Shown here one piece after another: positions 25,187 to 33,098 of a stretch of DNA of 64,000 bases. The notes beneath the pieces are model-generated. The model was not told the origin of the DNA. It saw only the letters and a program-made list of their open reading frames with translations, and ran no database searches. The position numbers and the translations under genes were made by a program. This DNA is from Bacillota bacterium. GTDB lineage: Bacteria; Bacillota; UBA4882; UBA8346. The DNA lies in assembly GCA_023417475.1 (NCBI GenBank), contig JAEZFP010000071.1, forward strand, positions 1 through 64,000, given 5' to 3'. Position 1 is the first letter of the stretch. Each line of letters starts with the position of its first letter.

Positions 25187-26254
25187 ATGGCTCAATTATT
25201 CCATGCGGCGCTTTTTCAACCGGAGGATTCCGTTGTGGCCACCGGGTTGGTCCAGTCGGCGGAGGGCGACTATGTGCTGGCGGGTCGTTCTTTTGTTGCC
25301 AATGGCGACTCGGCGGCGGTAGCCGTCCGGGCGCAGGCCGACGGTGTCATTGCCTGGCAACAAACGTACCGTTCACAGTACACCCAGTTTTTCTCCGCAA
25401 TTACGCAAATTGCGGACGGTAGCTTTATTGCCACCGGTTCCAAGTTTTACTCTGAATTCGCCGGGGATGAGTATATCTGGGTGGTGAAGTTGGATGCCGA
25501 CGGCAATCTGGTCTGGGAGAAAACTTTCGGTAGCGAGGACACCCAAAGTGACGGACTGGCTGTTGTGGCTTGTCAAGACGGCGGATTTGCAGTCACCGGT
25601 TTGAAATTGAGTAAAATTACCAATCGCGGCCAAACCCGCCTGATTAAATTTGCCGCCAATGGTGGGGTGGAATGGGATCATGATTACGAGGGGGGAATCG
25701 CTTATGATCTGACTCAAACCGTTGATCAAGGGTTTGCATTGTCGGGCGCCGCCAATATCCCGGGTTCGCTCAACAGCTATGTGTATTTGTTGCGGGTGGA
25801 TCCGTCCGGCGTCCTAATTTGGGAGCAGACCGATCGGGAGTTTGAAGTGTATGTGTTAATCAACAGCGGCGTGACCCAAACCCATGACGGTAACTTCGTG
25901 GTTGTGGCGAAATCGGTGGTGTTGAAGACGGATGGCAACGGCGCCAAAATTTGGGGTTATCAAGGCGACAATCTCGGATTGGGATCGGTGGTTGAGACAA
26001 CGGAAGGAAATTATGCCATAGCCGGTTATCTCATCGTCGACAATTTTGAACATGCGTATGTAGCGGCAATCAATTCTGAAGGAAGCGAAATTGTCTGGGA
26101 TAATACGGACACCCTCTATAACAGTGGAATCGCGCAAGTAATCGTAAATCAAAACGATTTTGTCGCCGGCGCCGGGTTCGGACCGGCCGGGAACATGAAC
26201 AATTTGATGTTTTTGGCTGTTTATAACCCGGTGAGATTTTTACGGCGCGCTTAA
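25187..26254 (+). CDS. beta-propeller repeat protein
   Basis: A 355-residue protein built from six or seven repeats of about 45-50 residues. Each has the pattern VVKLDADGNLVWEKTFG then DGGFAVTG (for example FIATGSKFY, FALSGAA, YAIAGYL). This is a delta-60/PQQ-like propeller. It lacks a signal peptide, which is odd since most such proteins are exported. Some sporulating relatives carry similar cytosolic versions. gagagg lies eleven bases before the ATG. The function is unknown. Confidence 0.7.
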   Translation: MAQLFHAALFQPEDSVVATGLVQSAEGDYVLAGRSFVANGDSAAVAVRAQADGVIAWQQTYRSQYTQFFSAITQIADGSFIATGSKFYSEFAGDEYIWVVKLDADGNLVWEKTFGSEDTQSDGLAVVACQDGGFAVTGLKLSKITNRGQTRLIKFAANGGVEWDHDYEGGIAYDLTQTVDQGFALSGAANIPGSLNSYVYLLRVDPSGVLIWEQTDREFEVYVLINSGVTQTHDGNFVVVAKSVVLKTDGNGAKIWGYQGDNLGLGSVVETTEGNYAIAGYLIVDNFEHAYVAAINSEGSEIVWDNTDTLYNSGIAQVIVNQNDFVAGAGFGPAGNMNNLMFLAVYNPVRFLRRA

Positions 26255-26344
26255 ATTTGCTGTGGAATTTTAATACAAAAATGGAGGCTATTTTCCGACG
26301 ATGGCGAATATCTAATTATTCGATATTGATAGGAGGTATCACTG

Positions 26345-26575
26345 TTGCCGGATTGCGATTGTTTATCCAAGTGCCCTTTTTTTAATGGGAAAATGGAATC
26401 GATGCCCACGACCGCCGCGATTATGCAAAGACGTTTATGCCGATCCAACAGCGACAATTGCGCCCGTTATCTGGTCTTTGCAGCGCTGGGCATTGAAATG
26501 GTCCCAATCAATCTTTACCCGAACCAACTTGAACAGGCCAGAGAGATTATTAAATCAGCAATCTCAGAAGCGTGA
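26345..26575 (+). CDS. small conserved cysteine protein
   Basis: A 76-residue protein beginning MPDCDCLSKCPFFNGKMESM and continuing MQRRLCRSNSDNCARYLVFAALG, then YPNQLEQAREII. This CPFFN...C...CARY layout is shared by a widespread family of small proteins in anaerobes; no function is known to me. Six cysteines suggest metal or iron-sulfur binding. The start is TTG at 26345, because aggagg lies seven bases upstream. Confidence 0.75.
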   Translation: MPDCDCLSKCPFFNGKMESMPTTAAIMQRRLCRSNSDNCARYLVFAALGIEMVPINLYPNQLEQAREIIKSAISEA

Positions 26576-26593
26576 GCATTGGGAGACTCTGTG

Positions 26594-26627
26594 AAAAAGC
26601 GATGCAGGTGATGCAAAGCTTTTTTTG
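26594..26627 (+). terminator. terminator after the cysteine protein
   Basis: aaaaagc / gcttttttt stem with an inner tgca / tgca pair and a T-run. Confidence 0.65.
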
Positions 26628-26647
26628 TTTTCAGTTCGGAATGGACC

Positions 26648-26812
26648 TTAGGCGATAACCTGGTGTAAATTAACTCCGGGATGGGTCGTATGGCGACTGG
26701 TGCAATTGGAACAGTCGTCTAACTGGCATTGCAAGCATTCATCGGGAAGAACGATACTGGCGTTGATTGCTTGGGCAATATGAATCAACTTCTTAACCTG
26801 TGCAGGACTCAT
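26648..26812 (-). CDS. 54-residue cysteine-containing small protein
   Basis: Sequence: MSPAQVKKLIHIAQAINASI, then VLPDECLQCQLDDCSNCTSR and HTTHPGVNLHQVIA. The four cysteines (C-x2-C-x4-C-x2-C) and nearby histidines would fit a metal site. gaaggaggt lies six bases before the ATG, one of the best ribosome sites in the window, and codon use resembles its neighbours. It is convergent with 26345-26575, also cysteine-rich. I do not recognise the family. Confidence 0.65.
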   Translation of the reverse strand: MSPAQVKKLIHIAQAINASIVLPDECLQCQLDDCSNCTSRHTTHPGVNLHQVIA

Positions 26813-27091
26813 CGCTGAACCTCCTTCGATCTATGGCGGATGCATTTATTGTAGCAGTATTATCCATAGCTCTGCTCAAGAGTGGATTAAGTTTTGGTTA
26901 ATTGCTGACATTATAATTTGAACAAAATCGTTATTTCTGAAATTAATAACATCCTTCGCGGGGGAATCGGTTTATGTTAAAATTCTGTTATAAAACTGAT
27001 TTCCTACAAATGACATTGAAAGGGAATCCCTTCAAGCGCAATGTCTTCACGCAATTGGTATAAATTGCCCTGTAATTTTATGGGTCCGACG
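26813..27091. other. gene-free region upstream of the sugar kinase
   Basis: No ORF with a start site. 27012-27043 can fold into a stem (gacattg / caatgtc) with an inner aaggg / ccctt pair. It lies upstream of the promoter at 27092, so if functional it would be an operator or a separate RNA rather than a leader. Confidence 0.3.
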
Positions 27092-27120
27092 TTGTCTTGA
27101 AGGGCTACGGAACGTATGAT
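27092..27120 (+). promoter_or_regulatory. promoter of the KDG-kinase-like gene
   Basis: TTGTCT (27092-27097), 17-base spacer, TATGAT (27115-27120). Confidence 0.55.
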
Positions 27121-27219
27121 AAAATAAGCCGGGTAGCAGAACTCGAAAGGGTAAGAAGTACGAAACGAATTTTTGAATAATGAAAAAGTCATAATAAATA
27201 CATAGGAGGGTAATCATCA

Positions 27220-28323
27220 ATGTCCTTAGATTTAAACGTCAAAACAAAGAGCAGTTGTAAATACGACTGTATCTCCTTGGGCGAAGTCATGTTGCGCCTC
27301 GATCCCGGTGAAGGCCGGATCAAAACCGCCCGTCAATTCAAAGCCTGGGAAGGCGGCGGCGAATACAACGTCTCCCGTGGACTGAAAAAATGCTTTGGGA
27401 TGGATGTCGCAGTCGTAACCGCATTTGCCGACAATGAAGTGGGTCATTTGGTTGAAGACTTCATCATGCAGGGCGGCGTTGACACCTCGCTAATCAAATG
27501 GTTCCCTTATGACGGAATCGGCCGGAATGTCCGCAACGGTCTCAACTTCACCGAAAGAGGTTTTGGTATCCGTGGCGCCGTCGGAGTATCGGACCGGGCC
27601 AATACCGCCGCTTCGCAACTGAAAAAAGGCGACATTGATTGGGATTACATCTTCGGTACTCTGGGCTGCCGTTGGTTGCACACCGGCGGCATCTACGCCG
27701 CGCTTTCCGCGACCACTCCGGATGTGGTTATCGAAGCGGTCCAAAAGGCGAAACAATACGGCACGTTAGTTTCTTATGACTTAAACTATCGTCCTTCCCT
27801 CTGGAAAGGTATCGGCGGGAAAGAGAAAGCCCAAGAAGTTAACCGAGAGATTGCCAAATACATTGACGTTATGATCGGCAATGAAGAGGACTTCACCGCT
27901 TCACTCGGGTTTGAGATTGAAGGCGCGGATGAGAACCTCAAAGAATTAAACCTTGACGGTTATAAAAACATGATCAACGAAGTTGTCAAAACCTACCCGA
28001 ACTTCAAAGTGGTCGCCACCACGTTGCGTACGGTCAAAACTGCAACCGTTAATGATTGGTCCGCCATGTGTTGGGCTGACGGTCAAATATACAAAGCCAA
28101 AGATTACCCGGCTTTGGAAATTATGGACCGGGTTGGCGGCGGTGACAGCTTTGCCTCCGGATTGGTTTACGGTTTGATCACCACCGGCGATCCGGAAAAA
28201 GCCGTTAACTATGGAGCGGCTCACGGCGCTTTGGCGATGACCACCCCTGGCGATACCACCATGGCTAGCTTAAAAGAGGTCGAAAAAATCATGGGTGGCG
28301 GCGGCGCCCGGGTTGATCGGTAA
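27220..28323 (+). CDS. kdgK: PfkB-family sugar kinase, probable 2-keto-3-deoxygluconate kinase
   Basis: A 367-residue ribokinase-fold kinase. The N-terminal substrate lid has LGEVMLRLDPGEGRIKTARQ and WEGGGEYNVSRGLKKCFG. The ATP/anion-hole motif with catalytic base is RVGGGDSFASGLVYG. SYDLNYRPSLWK is the PfkB signature of the KDG-kinase group, and the C-terminus is glycine-rich (GGGGARVDR). It would phosphorylate KDG from pectin/galacturonate breakdown to KDPG. aggaggg lies eight bases before the ATG. The substrate is inferred from similarity and from pectin genes in this window. Confidence 0.8.
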   Translation: MSLDLNVKTKSSCKYDCISLGEVMLRLDPGEGRIKTARQFKAWEGGGEYNVSRGLKKCFGMDVAVVTAFADNEVGHLVEDFIMQGGVDTSLIKWFPYDGIGRNVRNGLNFTERGFGIRGAVGVSDRANTAASQLKKGDIDWDYIFGTLGCRWLHTGGIYAALSATTPDVVIEAVQKAKQYGTLVSYDLNYRPSLWKGIGGKEKAQEVNREIAKYIDVMIGNEEDFTASLGFEIEGADENLKELNLDGYKNMINEVVKTYPNFKVVATTLRTVKTATVNDWSAMCWADGQIYKAKDYPALEIMDRVGGGDSFASGLVYGLITTGDPEKAVNYGAAHGALAMTTPGDTTMASLKEVEKIMGGGGARVDR

Positions 28324-28345
28324 ATCGGAGCAATATTTAATATTG

Positions 28346-28503
28346 GTACAAAAAAAGAAGTGGTTCACCCAAACCACTGAAAAACCTCCGCACTGAAAGA
28401 TTGCCCGACAATATATAGTGAGTAGCTTGTTTTAGGCTACCAATATATTGTCGGGCAATGTTTTTTCGAGCAGTTTTTCAGTGGCCTTCACTTCTTTTTG
28501 TAC
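28346..28503. mobile_element. MITE-like 158-bp near-perfect palindrome
   Basis: Terminal inverted repeats gtacaaaaaaagaagtg / cacttctttttgtac. Inner pairs are ccactgaaaaa / tttttcagtgg, attgcccgacaatatat (28400-28416) / atatattgtcgggcaat (28443-28459) and gtagc / gctac at the tip. The element as RNA would fold into one long hairpin. A second, half-length copy lies at 47849-47898, so this is a dispersed family and not only a terminator, although it may serve as one for the kinase gene. Confidence 0.65.
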
Positions 28504-28626
28504 TATCGATTCTGCATTTTGTACAAAAGTAGATAGTTGGCGCCTATTGATAACAACGGTTAATCTCGTTAAAATGGTAACAGAATAAAGAAAAAGCAGA
28601 ACCAACCATAATTAGAGGAGATAAGC

Positions 28627-29574
28627 ATGATCGTAACTTTAGCGCCCCCAAGATTATTTACCGAAGCTGACCATATGCGTTTTACTGAACGCACTGGTGA
28701 AACGCTTCATATTGTCCACGATGTTAAAAGTAATCCTGATCTGTTAGCGGTGGCTGAGATCCTCTTGATCTTTGGCGAGTTAAATCCCGAAACGCTGCAA
28801 GCCTGTCCGCGGTTGAAATGGTTATTCAGTTTAAGCGCTGGAATGGATCTGCTTCCCTGGGCTGATTTGGTTGAACGGGGAATTGTTGTCTCCAACGTCA
28901 GAGGAATTCATGGAACCCAGATGGCGGAGCATACCATCGGGATCATGATCGCTTTTAGCCGGCAATTGAACTGGTGTTACCGCAGCCAACTCCGCCGGGA
29001 GTGGCGATCCCCTTGGACGGTCAATGAATTGGCCGGGCAGACTTTGAGTATTATCGGAGCGGGTAGTATTGGCAGGGAAATCGCGAAAAAGGCCAAAGCT
29101 TTCGATATGAAGGTGGTCGGAATTAAAAGAAACCCCGAGCCCTTACCGTACTTTGATGAAGTATGGGGGCTCGATCAACTGCACCGGGTGTTAGGCGCAG
29201 CCGACTATCATACGTTGATCACCCCGTTGACGGAAGCGACGTACCATCTAATCGGCGCGACCGAGTTCCAGGCGATGAAACCCACGAGTATCTTTATAAA
29301 TATCTCCCGTGGCGATACGGTGGACGAAGCGGCAATGTTGGCCGCTTTGCAAAACGGCGAGATAGCCGGAGCGGGACTGGATGTGTTTTCCGAGGAACCG
29401 CTCCCGTCGAGTAGTCCGTTTTGGGAGTTGCCGAATGTAATCATCACTCCGCATAGTTCCGGAAAAAGTCCTTATTATATGCAACGGGCGTTGGAGCTTT
29501 TTACCGAAAGTTTGCTGGCTTACCGCCAGGGAAAAAGATTGCCCAATCAGATCGACCCGGCGCAACAATATTGA
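28627..29574 (+). CDS. D-2-hydroxyacid dehydrogenase family protein
   Basis: A 315-residue NAD(P)-dependent reductase. The cofactor motif is IIGAGSIGREIAKKAKAF (about residues 141-158). The catalytic triad is Arg in NISRGDTVDE, Glu in DVFSEEPLP and His in IITPHSSG. It resembles the hydroxypyruvate/phosphoglycerate dehydrogenase-like group with a shortened N-terminal substrate domain. The actual substrate is unknown. agaggagat precedes the ATG. Confidence 0.87.
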   Translation: MIVTLAPPRLFTEADHMRFTERTGETLHIVHDVKSNPDLLAVAEILLIFGELNPETLQACPRLKWLFSLSAGMDLLPWADLVERGIVVSNVRGIHGTQMAEHTIGIMIAFSRQLNWCYRSQLRREWRSPWTVNELAGQTLSIIGAGSIGREIAKKAKAFDMKVVGIKRNPEPLPYFDEVWGLDQLHRVLGAADYHTLITPLTEATYHLIGATEFQAMKPTSIFINISRGDTVDEAAMLAALQNGEIAGAGLDVFSEEPLPSSSPFWELPNVIITPHSSGKSPYYMQRALELFTESLLAYRQGKRLPNQIDPAQQY

Positions 29575-29639
29575 TGCCAAAAACGGAACACTTAAAAGTA
29601 GCTGCCCTGAAACTTGTTGACGGACGGCCCTCTTTGATT

Positions 29640-30143
29640 TCAGGTTTGGGAAAGCGCGTTTTTATCATAGAGTTTAACCCGCTTTGACCGGAGAAAATAG
29701 CTGTACCAAAGCACGCTGAAGACGATTGTGTATGCGAAGGGAATGATTAAACTGTTCAGCGTCAACGTCTGCAGATCGGGAAACTGATTAATCCGGAAAC
29801 CGATGGCGTTTTTGTCATGCAAGCGATAATGATAGATGACCAGGGTGGCAATGGTCAAAAAAACGAACCGGTACAGTAAGAAGATTTTGGCGATTTTTAT
29901 CGCATGGCGTCGTAAACGGTAGAACGCAAAACAGGTAACTGCAATAAACAGTAAGTAGAAATTGCCAAAAACGAGATAGATATTATGCCAAAACGGTTGC
30001 GACCGCAACAACCCCGCTCCTTGGTAAAGATCAGTCAAACCAATCAATAACTCGCAGATGATCAGCATTGCGCAAAAACAGAGAATAAATCCGGAGACGG
30101 GCTTTTCTTCCTCATACTCGTATGGTTTGCGGAATTCATCCAT
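29640..30143 (-). CDS. four-helix membrane protein (DUF2569-like)
   Basis: A 167-residue protein with four strongly hydrophobic segments (about residues 18-38, 56-76, 84-104, 128-150). The N-terminus is acidic and cytosolic (DEFRKPYEYEEEK) and the C-terminal tail, after SYFLRSKRVKLYD, is short. The Y-x4-S-K-R-V-K ending is typical of DUF2569 proteins; this is similarity by eye only. ggagggt precedes the ATG at 30143 and a good promoter lies at 30184-30212. Confidence 0.65.
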   Translation of the reverse strand: MDEFRKPYEYEEEKPVSGFILCFCAMLIICELLIGLTDLYQGAGLLRSQPFWHNIYLVFGNFYLLFIAVTCFAFYRLRRHAIKIAKIFLLYRFVFLTIATLVIYHYRLHDKNAIGFRINQFPDLQTLTLNSLIIPFAYTIVFSVLWYSYFLRSKRVKLYDKNALSQT

Positions 30144-30183
30144 CGTTTAAACCCTCCTATTGATTCGTACTGTGAATATAAAG

Positions 30184-30212
30184 ATTATAGCAGAATTGTC
30201 GCTTGCTAACAA
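30184..30212 (-). promoter_or_regulatory. promoter of the DUF2569-like gene
   Basis: Minus strand TTGTTA (30212-30207), 17-base spacer, TATAAT (30189-30184), with TGC before the -10 box. Confidence 0.7.
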
Positions 30213-30361
30213 CAATACCAAAGGATGGCATGGCTTGTCTCTGGCGATAATTGACGTTGCTTGATAATTACAAGTTATTTGAAACAGTAAAGAAAAAAAC
30301 CCTGCAAATGTTGGAGTTTTTGCAAAGGTCTTGTTCCGCTGCTTCGATAGATTCGATTGTC

Positions 30362-30556
30362 TCAGGAGCCTATAACGATTTCACCGTTACGAATTGACTT
30401 GCGAAAACCGTTTAGCGCATATTGTAATTGGGCTGCGGCCTGAAGGTCGCTGGGTTTTTGTTTATTCGCCATAATCGCTTCGGCAAGGGCCTTCGCTTTT
30501 GGATGATCGGGATTTTTTGCCAACCAAACCTGTTCATCTTGGTTTAACGGTATCAT
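30362..30556 (-). CDS. small hypothetical protein, 64 residues
   Basis: A hydrophilic, probably helical protein: MIPLNQDEQVWLAKNPDHPK, then AKALAEAIMANKQKPSDLQA and RKSIRNGEIVIGS. It has gaggag ten bases before the ATG. A TATAAT on the same strand near 30850 may be its promoter, with a 290-base leader. I do not recognise the family. Length and site support a real gene. Confidence 0.55.
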   Translation of the reverse strand: MIPLNQDEQVWLAKNPDHPKAKALAEAIMANKQKPSDLQAAAQLQYALNGFRKSIRNGEIVIGS

Positions 30557-31016
30557 TAACGATTCACTCCTCTATCATTTTCAATTATTTATTGACCAAT
30601 ATTCCATAGAAAGAACCAATTTTGTAGAAACAGATTGGAATAAAAGTGTCGGGAAATGAAAGATTAAGCTCAAAAGTCTCCTATTCATTTTCGGAAAGAA
30701 ACGGAGATAACTTAAGTAAAGATTCATTGGAATTTTAATTTTTAATATTTCCAATCCGATATCGGCGACACTCATTGATCGGTGGTTTTTCGTCATTTGG
30801 ACGAGCCAAATAAATCTGGCGCGCTTATTGAAAAGTACCGCCAACTAATATTATAACCGAAATTGCCAAAGGAAGGTTGAAAATTTACTTAGTTGAAAAG
30901 TAAATTTTTTGGATGTTTTCCCGATATCGCGAAAGGGGAGTGTTTTTCAAGGATAGACTATGATAAAATAACGATTGATTGTTGCAAAAGAACTATTCAA
31001 TGCGGAGGAAAAAACA

Positions 31017-31388
31017 TTGAAATTCATGATTGACCACAATAATGTTAATGTATTTGACTTGGAAAAGAGCCTCGCTTTTTACCGGGAAGCCCTCGGATTG
31101 GTCGAGGTTCGCCGCAAAGTGGCGGAGGACGGTAGTTTTATCCTGGCGTTTCTGGGGGATGAAACGACTTCCCACCGGATTGAACTGACGTGGCTGCGGG
31201 ATTGGAAAGAACCCTATAATTTAGGGGACAATGAGTTCCATATCGCTTTTAAAGTCGACGATTATGCGGCGGCGCACGAACTTCATCAGAAGATGGGTTG
31301 CATCTGTTATGAAAATGAAAAGATGGGGATTTATTTCATTAATGACCCCGACGGCTATTGGTTGGAGATTATTCCTTTAAAACGGTGA
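31017..31388 (+). CDS. glyoxalase/VOC-superfamily protein (lactoylglutathione lyase-like)
   Basis: A 123-residue VOC-fold protein. NNVNVFDLEKSLAFYREALG is the first module and contains the family lead. IELTWLRDW supplies a metal Glu, FHIAFKVDD a His, and FINDPDGYWLEIIP the final Glu. This pattern is that of GloA-type glyoxalase I. The start is TTG at 31017, because ggagg lies eight bases upstream; ATG at 31026 is the alternative. It may detoxify methylglyoxal. Confidence 0.82.
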   Translation: MKFMIDHNNVNVFDLEKSLAFYREALGLVEVRRKVAEDGSFILAFLGDETTSHRIELTWLRDWKEPYNLGDNEFHIAFKVDDYAAAHELHQKMGCICYENEKMGIYFINDPDGYWLEIIPLKR

Positions 31389-31421
31389 TTCCGGTGAGTT
31401 AATCGTCACAAGGAGGGCGTT

Positions 31422-32549
31422 ATGGCTTCCAGTACCGAGATACGGCGTTATAAGGAGAATTTGCGTGCGGAGCGTGAAGCGATCGCACTTTACCAAAAAC
31501 TGGCGGACGCGGAGAAAAATTCGGATTTAGCGGCAATATATCATATATTAATCGCAACCGAAGTGCGGCATGCCCAGTTTTGGGAAGAGAAGCTCCAAGC
31601 GGCCGGTCTGAAGATTCCGGTCTTTGGCGTGAATTGGCGGACCCGGATTTTTGGGTGGCTGGCGACGCGGTTTGGCACGGCTTTTATTTTGCCGTCCGTC
31701 GCGGCGATTGAAAAGAATGCGGCCAATGGTTACCGGGGACAAGCCGATGCCGAGGCGCTCAATATGCCGGCCGAAGAACGTTCCCATGCCCGGATTTTTG
31801 GTCATTTGGCGCAGACCACTCAAGGACTTCAAGGCAGTGAGTTGGCGCGGTTTGAAGGCCGGCACCGGGCCGGCGGAGGCAATGCCTTACGCGCCGCCGT
31901 CCTCGGCGCCAATGATGGGTTGGTATCGGTCTTCAGTTTGGTAATGGGCGTGGCTGGGGCCGGCGTACCCTCGAAAACCATTTTGATATCGGGTTTTGCC
32001 GGTCTTTTGGCGGGCGCGCTCTCCATGGCGTTGGGTGAATGGTTGTCGGTGCAAAGTTCCCGGGAACTTTACCAGCACCAATTGGCCATCGAAGAACAGG
32101 AGTTGGCTGAAGCGCCCGAAGAGGAAAAAATAGAGTTGGCCCTGATTTATCAGGCAAAAGGGATTGATGCGGCCACTGCCCGACAGTTAGCCGAGCGGCT
32201 TGTCTCCGAGCCCACCACCGCTTTGGATACGTTAGCCCGGGAGGAATTGGGGATCGATCCGGAAGAATTGGGCGGTTCGGCCTGGGAAGCGGCGTTAACT
32301 TCATTTGGCCTGTTTGCAATCGGCGCGATGATCCCGGTTTTTCCCTATTTATTTTTTACCGGGTATACCGGAATTTGGGTCAGTGCGCTGGTCAGCGCCT
32401 GTGGATTATTTATCATCGGCGCCGCTATTACATTAATGACCGGGAAACATCCGGTCTGGTCCGGACTGCGGCAGGTGGTTTTCGGTATGGCCGCAGCAGT
32501 GATCACCTTTGGGATTGGCCGGTTAATCGGAGTGAATTTAGGCGGGTAA
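31422..32549 (+). CDS. ferritin-like/VIT1 fusion membrane protein (MbfA-type)
   Basis: A 375-residue two-domain protein. Residues 1-140 form a rubrerythrin/ferritin-like helical bundle with carboxylate-histidine ligands (LRAEREAIALY, EVRHAQFWEEK, EERSHARIF). Residues 155-375 are a VIT1/CCC1-type transporter with the lead ALRAAVLGANDGLVSVFSL, GALSMALGEWLSVQSSREL and three C-terminal helices. Related MbfA proteins export iron (or Mn) across the inner membrane after oxidation by the bundle. aggaggg precedes the ATG. Possibly co-transcribed with the glyoxalase 33 bases upstream. Confidence 0.87.
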   Translation: MASSTEIRRYKENLRAEREAIALYQKLADAEKNSDLAAIYHILIATEVRHAQFWEEKLQAAGLKIPVFGVNWRTRIFGWLATRFGTAFILPSVAAIEKNAANGYRGQADAEALNMPAEERSHARIFGHLAQTTQGLQGSELARFEGRHRAGGGNALRAAVLGANDGLVSVFSLVMGVAGAGVPSKTILISGFAGLLAGALSMALGEWLSVQSSRELYQHQLAIEEQELAEAPEEEKIELALIYQAKGIDAATARQLAERLVSEPTTALDTLAREELGIDPEELGGSAWEAALTSFGLFAIGAMIPVFPYLFFTGYTGIWVSALVSACGLFIIGAAITLMTGKHPVWSGLRQVVFGMAAAVITFGIGRLIGVNLGG

Positions 32550-32552
32550 CAC

Positions 32553-32586
32553 AAAGCCCTGGCAGATTGCCAGGGCTTTCGTTTTG
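32553..32586 (+). terminator. terminator of the VIT1 fusion gene
   Basis: aaagccctggc / gccagggcttt, 11-bp perfect stem, loop agatt, then tcgtttt. Confidence 0.88.
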
Positions 32587-32593
32587 ACCGGGA

Positions 32594-32791
32594 TTATATT
32601 CTCGTAACGTTTTCAGCTTGCGGGCCGCGGTCGCCGTTGACGATGTCGAACTCAACCGGTTGGCCTTCCTCTAAGGCTTTATAGCCATCCATTTGGATCG
32701 CTGAAAAGTGGACAAATACATCATCGCCGCCTTCTCTTTCGATAAAACCGAATCCTTTCTCTGAATTAAACCATTTAACTTTGCCTTTCAT
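32594..32791 (-). CDS. cspA: cold-shock domain protein
   Basis: A 65-residue OB-fold RNA chaperone. RNP1 is KGFGFIE and RNP2 is VFVHFSAI; MKGKVKWFNSEKG is the invariant lead. Length and composition match CspA/CspB proteins fully. agggggaa precedes the ATG at 32791. A perfect 8-bp hairpin, aatagacc-acg-ggtctatt at 32833-32851, lies upstream in the probable leader and may regulate it. Confidence 0.95.
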   Translation of the reverse strand: MKGKVKWFNSEKGFGFIEREGGDDVFVHFSAIQMDGYKALEEGQPVEFDIVNGDRGPQAENVTRI

Positions 32792-33098
32792 CGATCAATT
32801 CCCCCTAAATAAATCGTGGCCGCTTGCTTTGAAATAGACCACGGGTCTATTATGTCTGGCGAGACTCAATCTTATCCTTGAAATTGTTTGCGATTAATAC
32901 GGACATGGCCGAAACGGGCAAAATAGTCGGAATGATAATCGACAAACGATACTTCAGAAATGGTTCGCTTGTATTTTGTGCGACATGACTGCAGGAATTA
33001 GATAGCGGATCGCTAATTAATGAGCTTAGTCCGAAAGATTACCCGCCCCAAGATTTCAAGGAACTATTCGGGTATTTACCGATTATGGAAGGTACAAA
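32792..33098. other. divergent intergenic region, csp/uup
   Basis: Contains the csp leader hairpin (32833-32851). No clear sigma-A box is seen for either gene, and no additional gene. Confidence 0.35.

Noticed and set aside
30581..30844. 87-residue minus-strand frame
   Set aside because: TTG start without ribosome site, overlapping a TATAAT; composition unlike neighbours.
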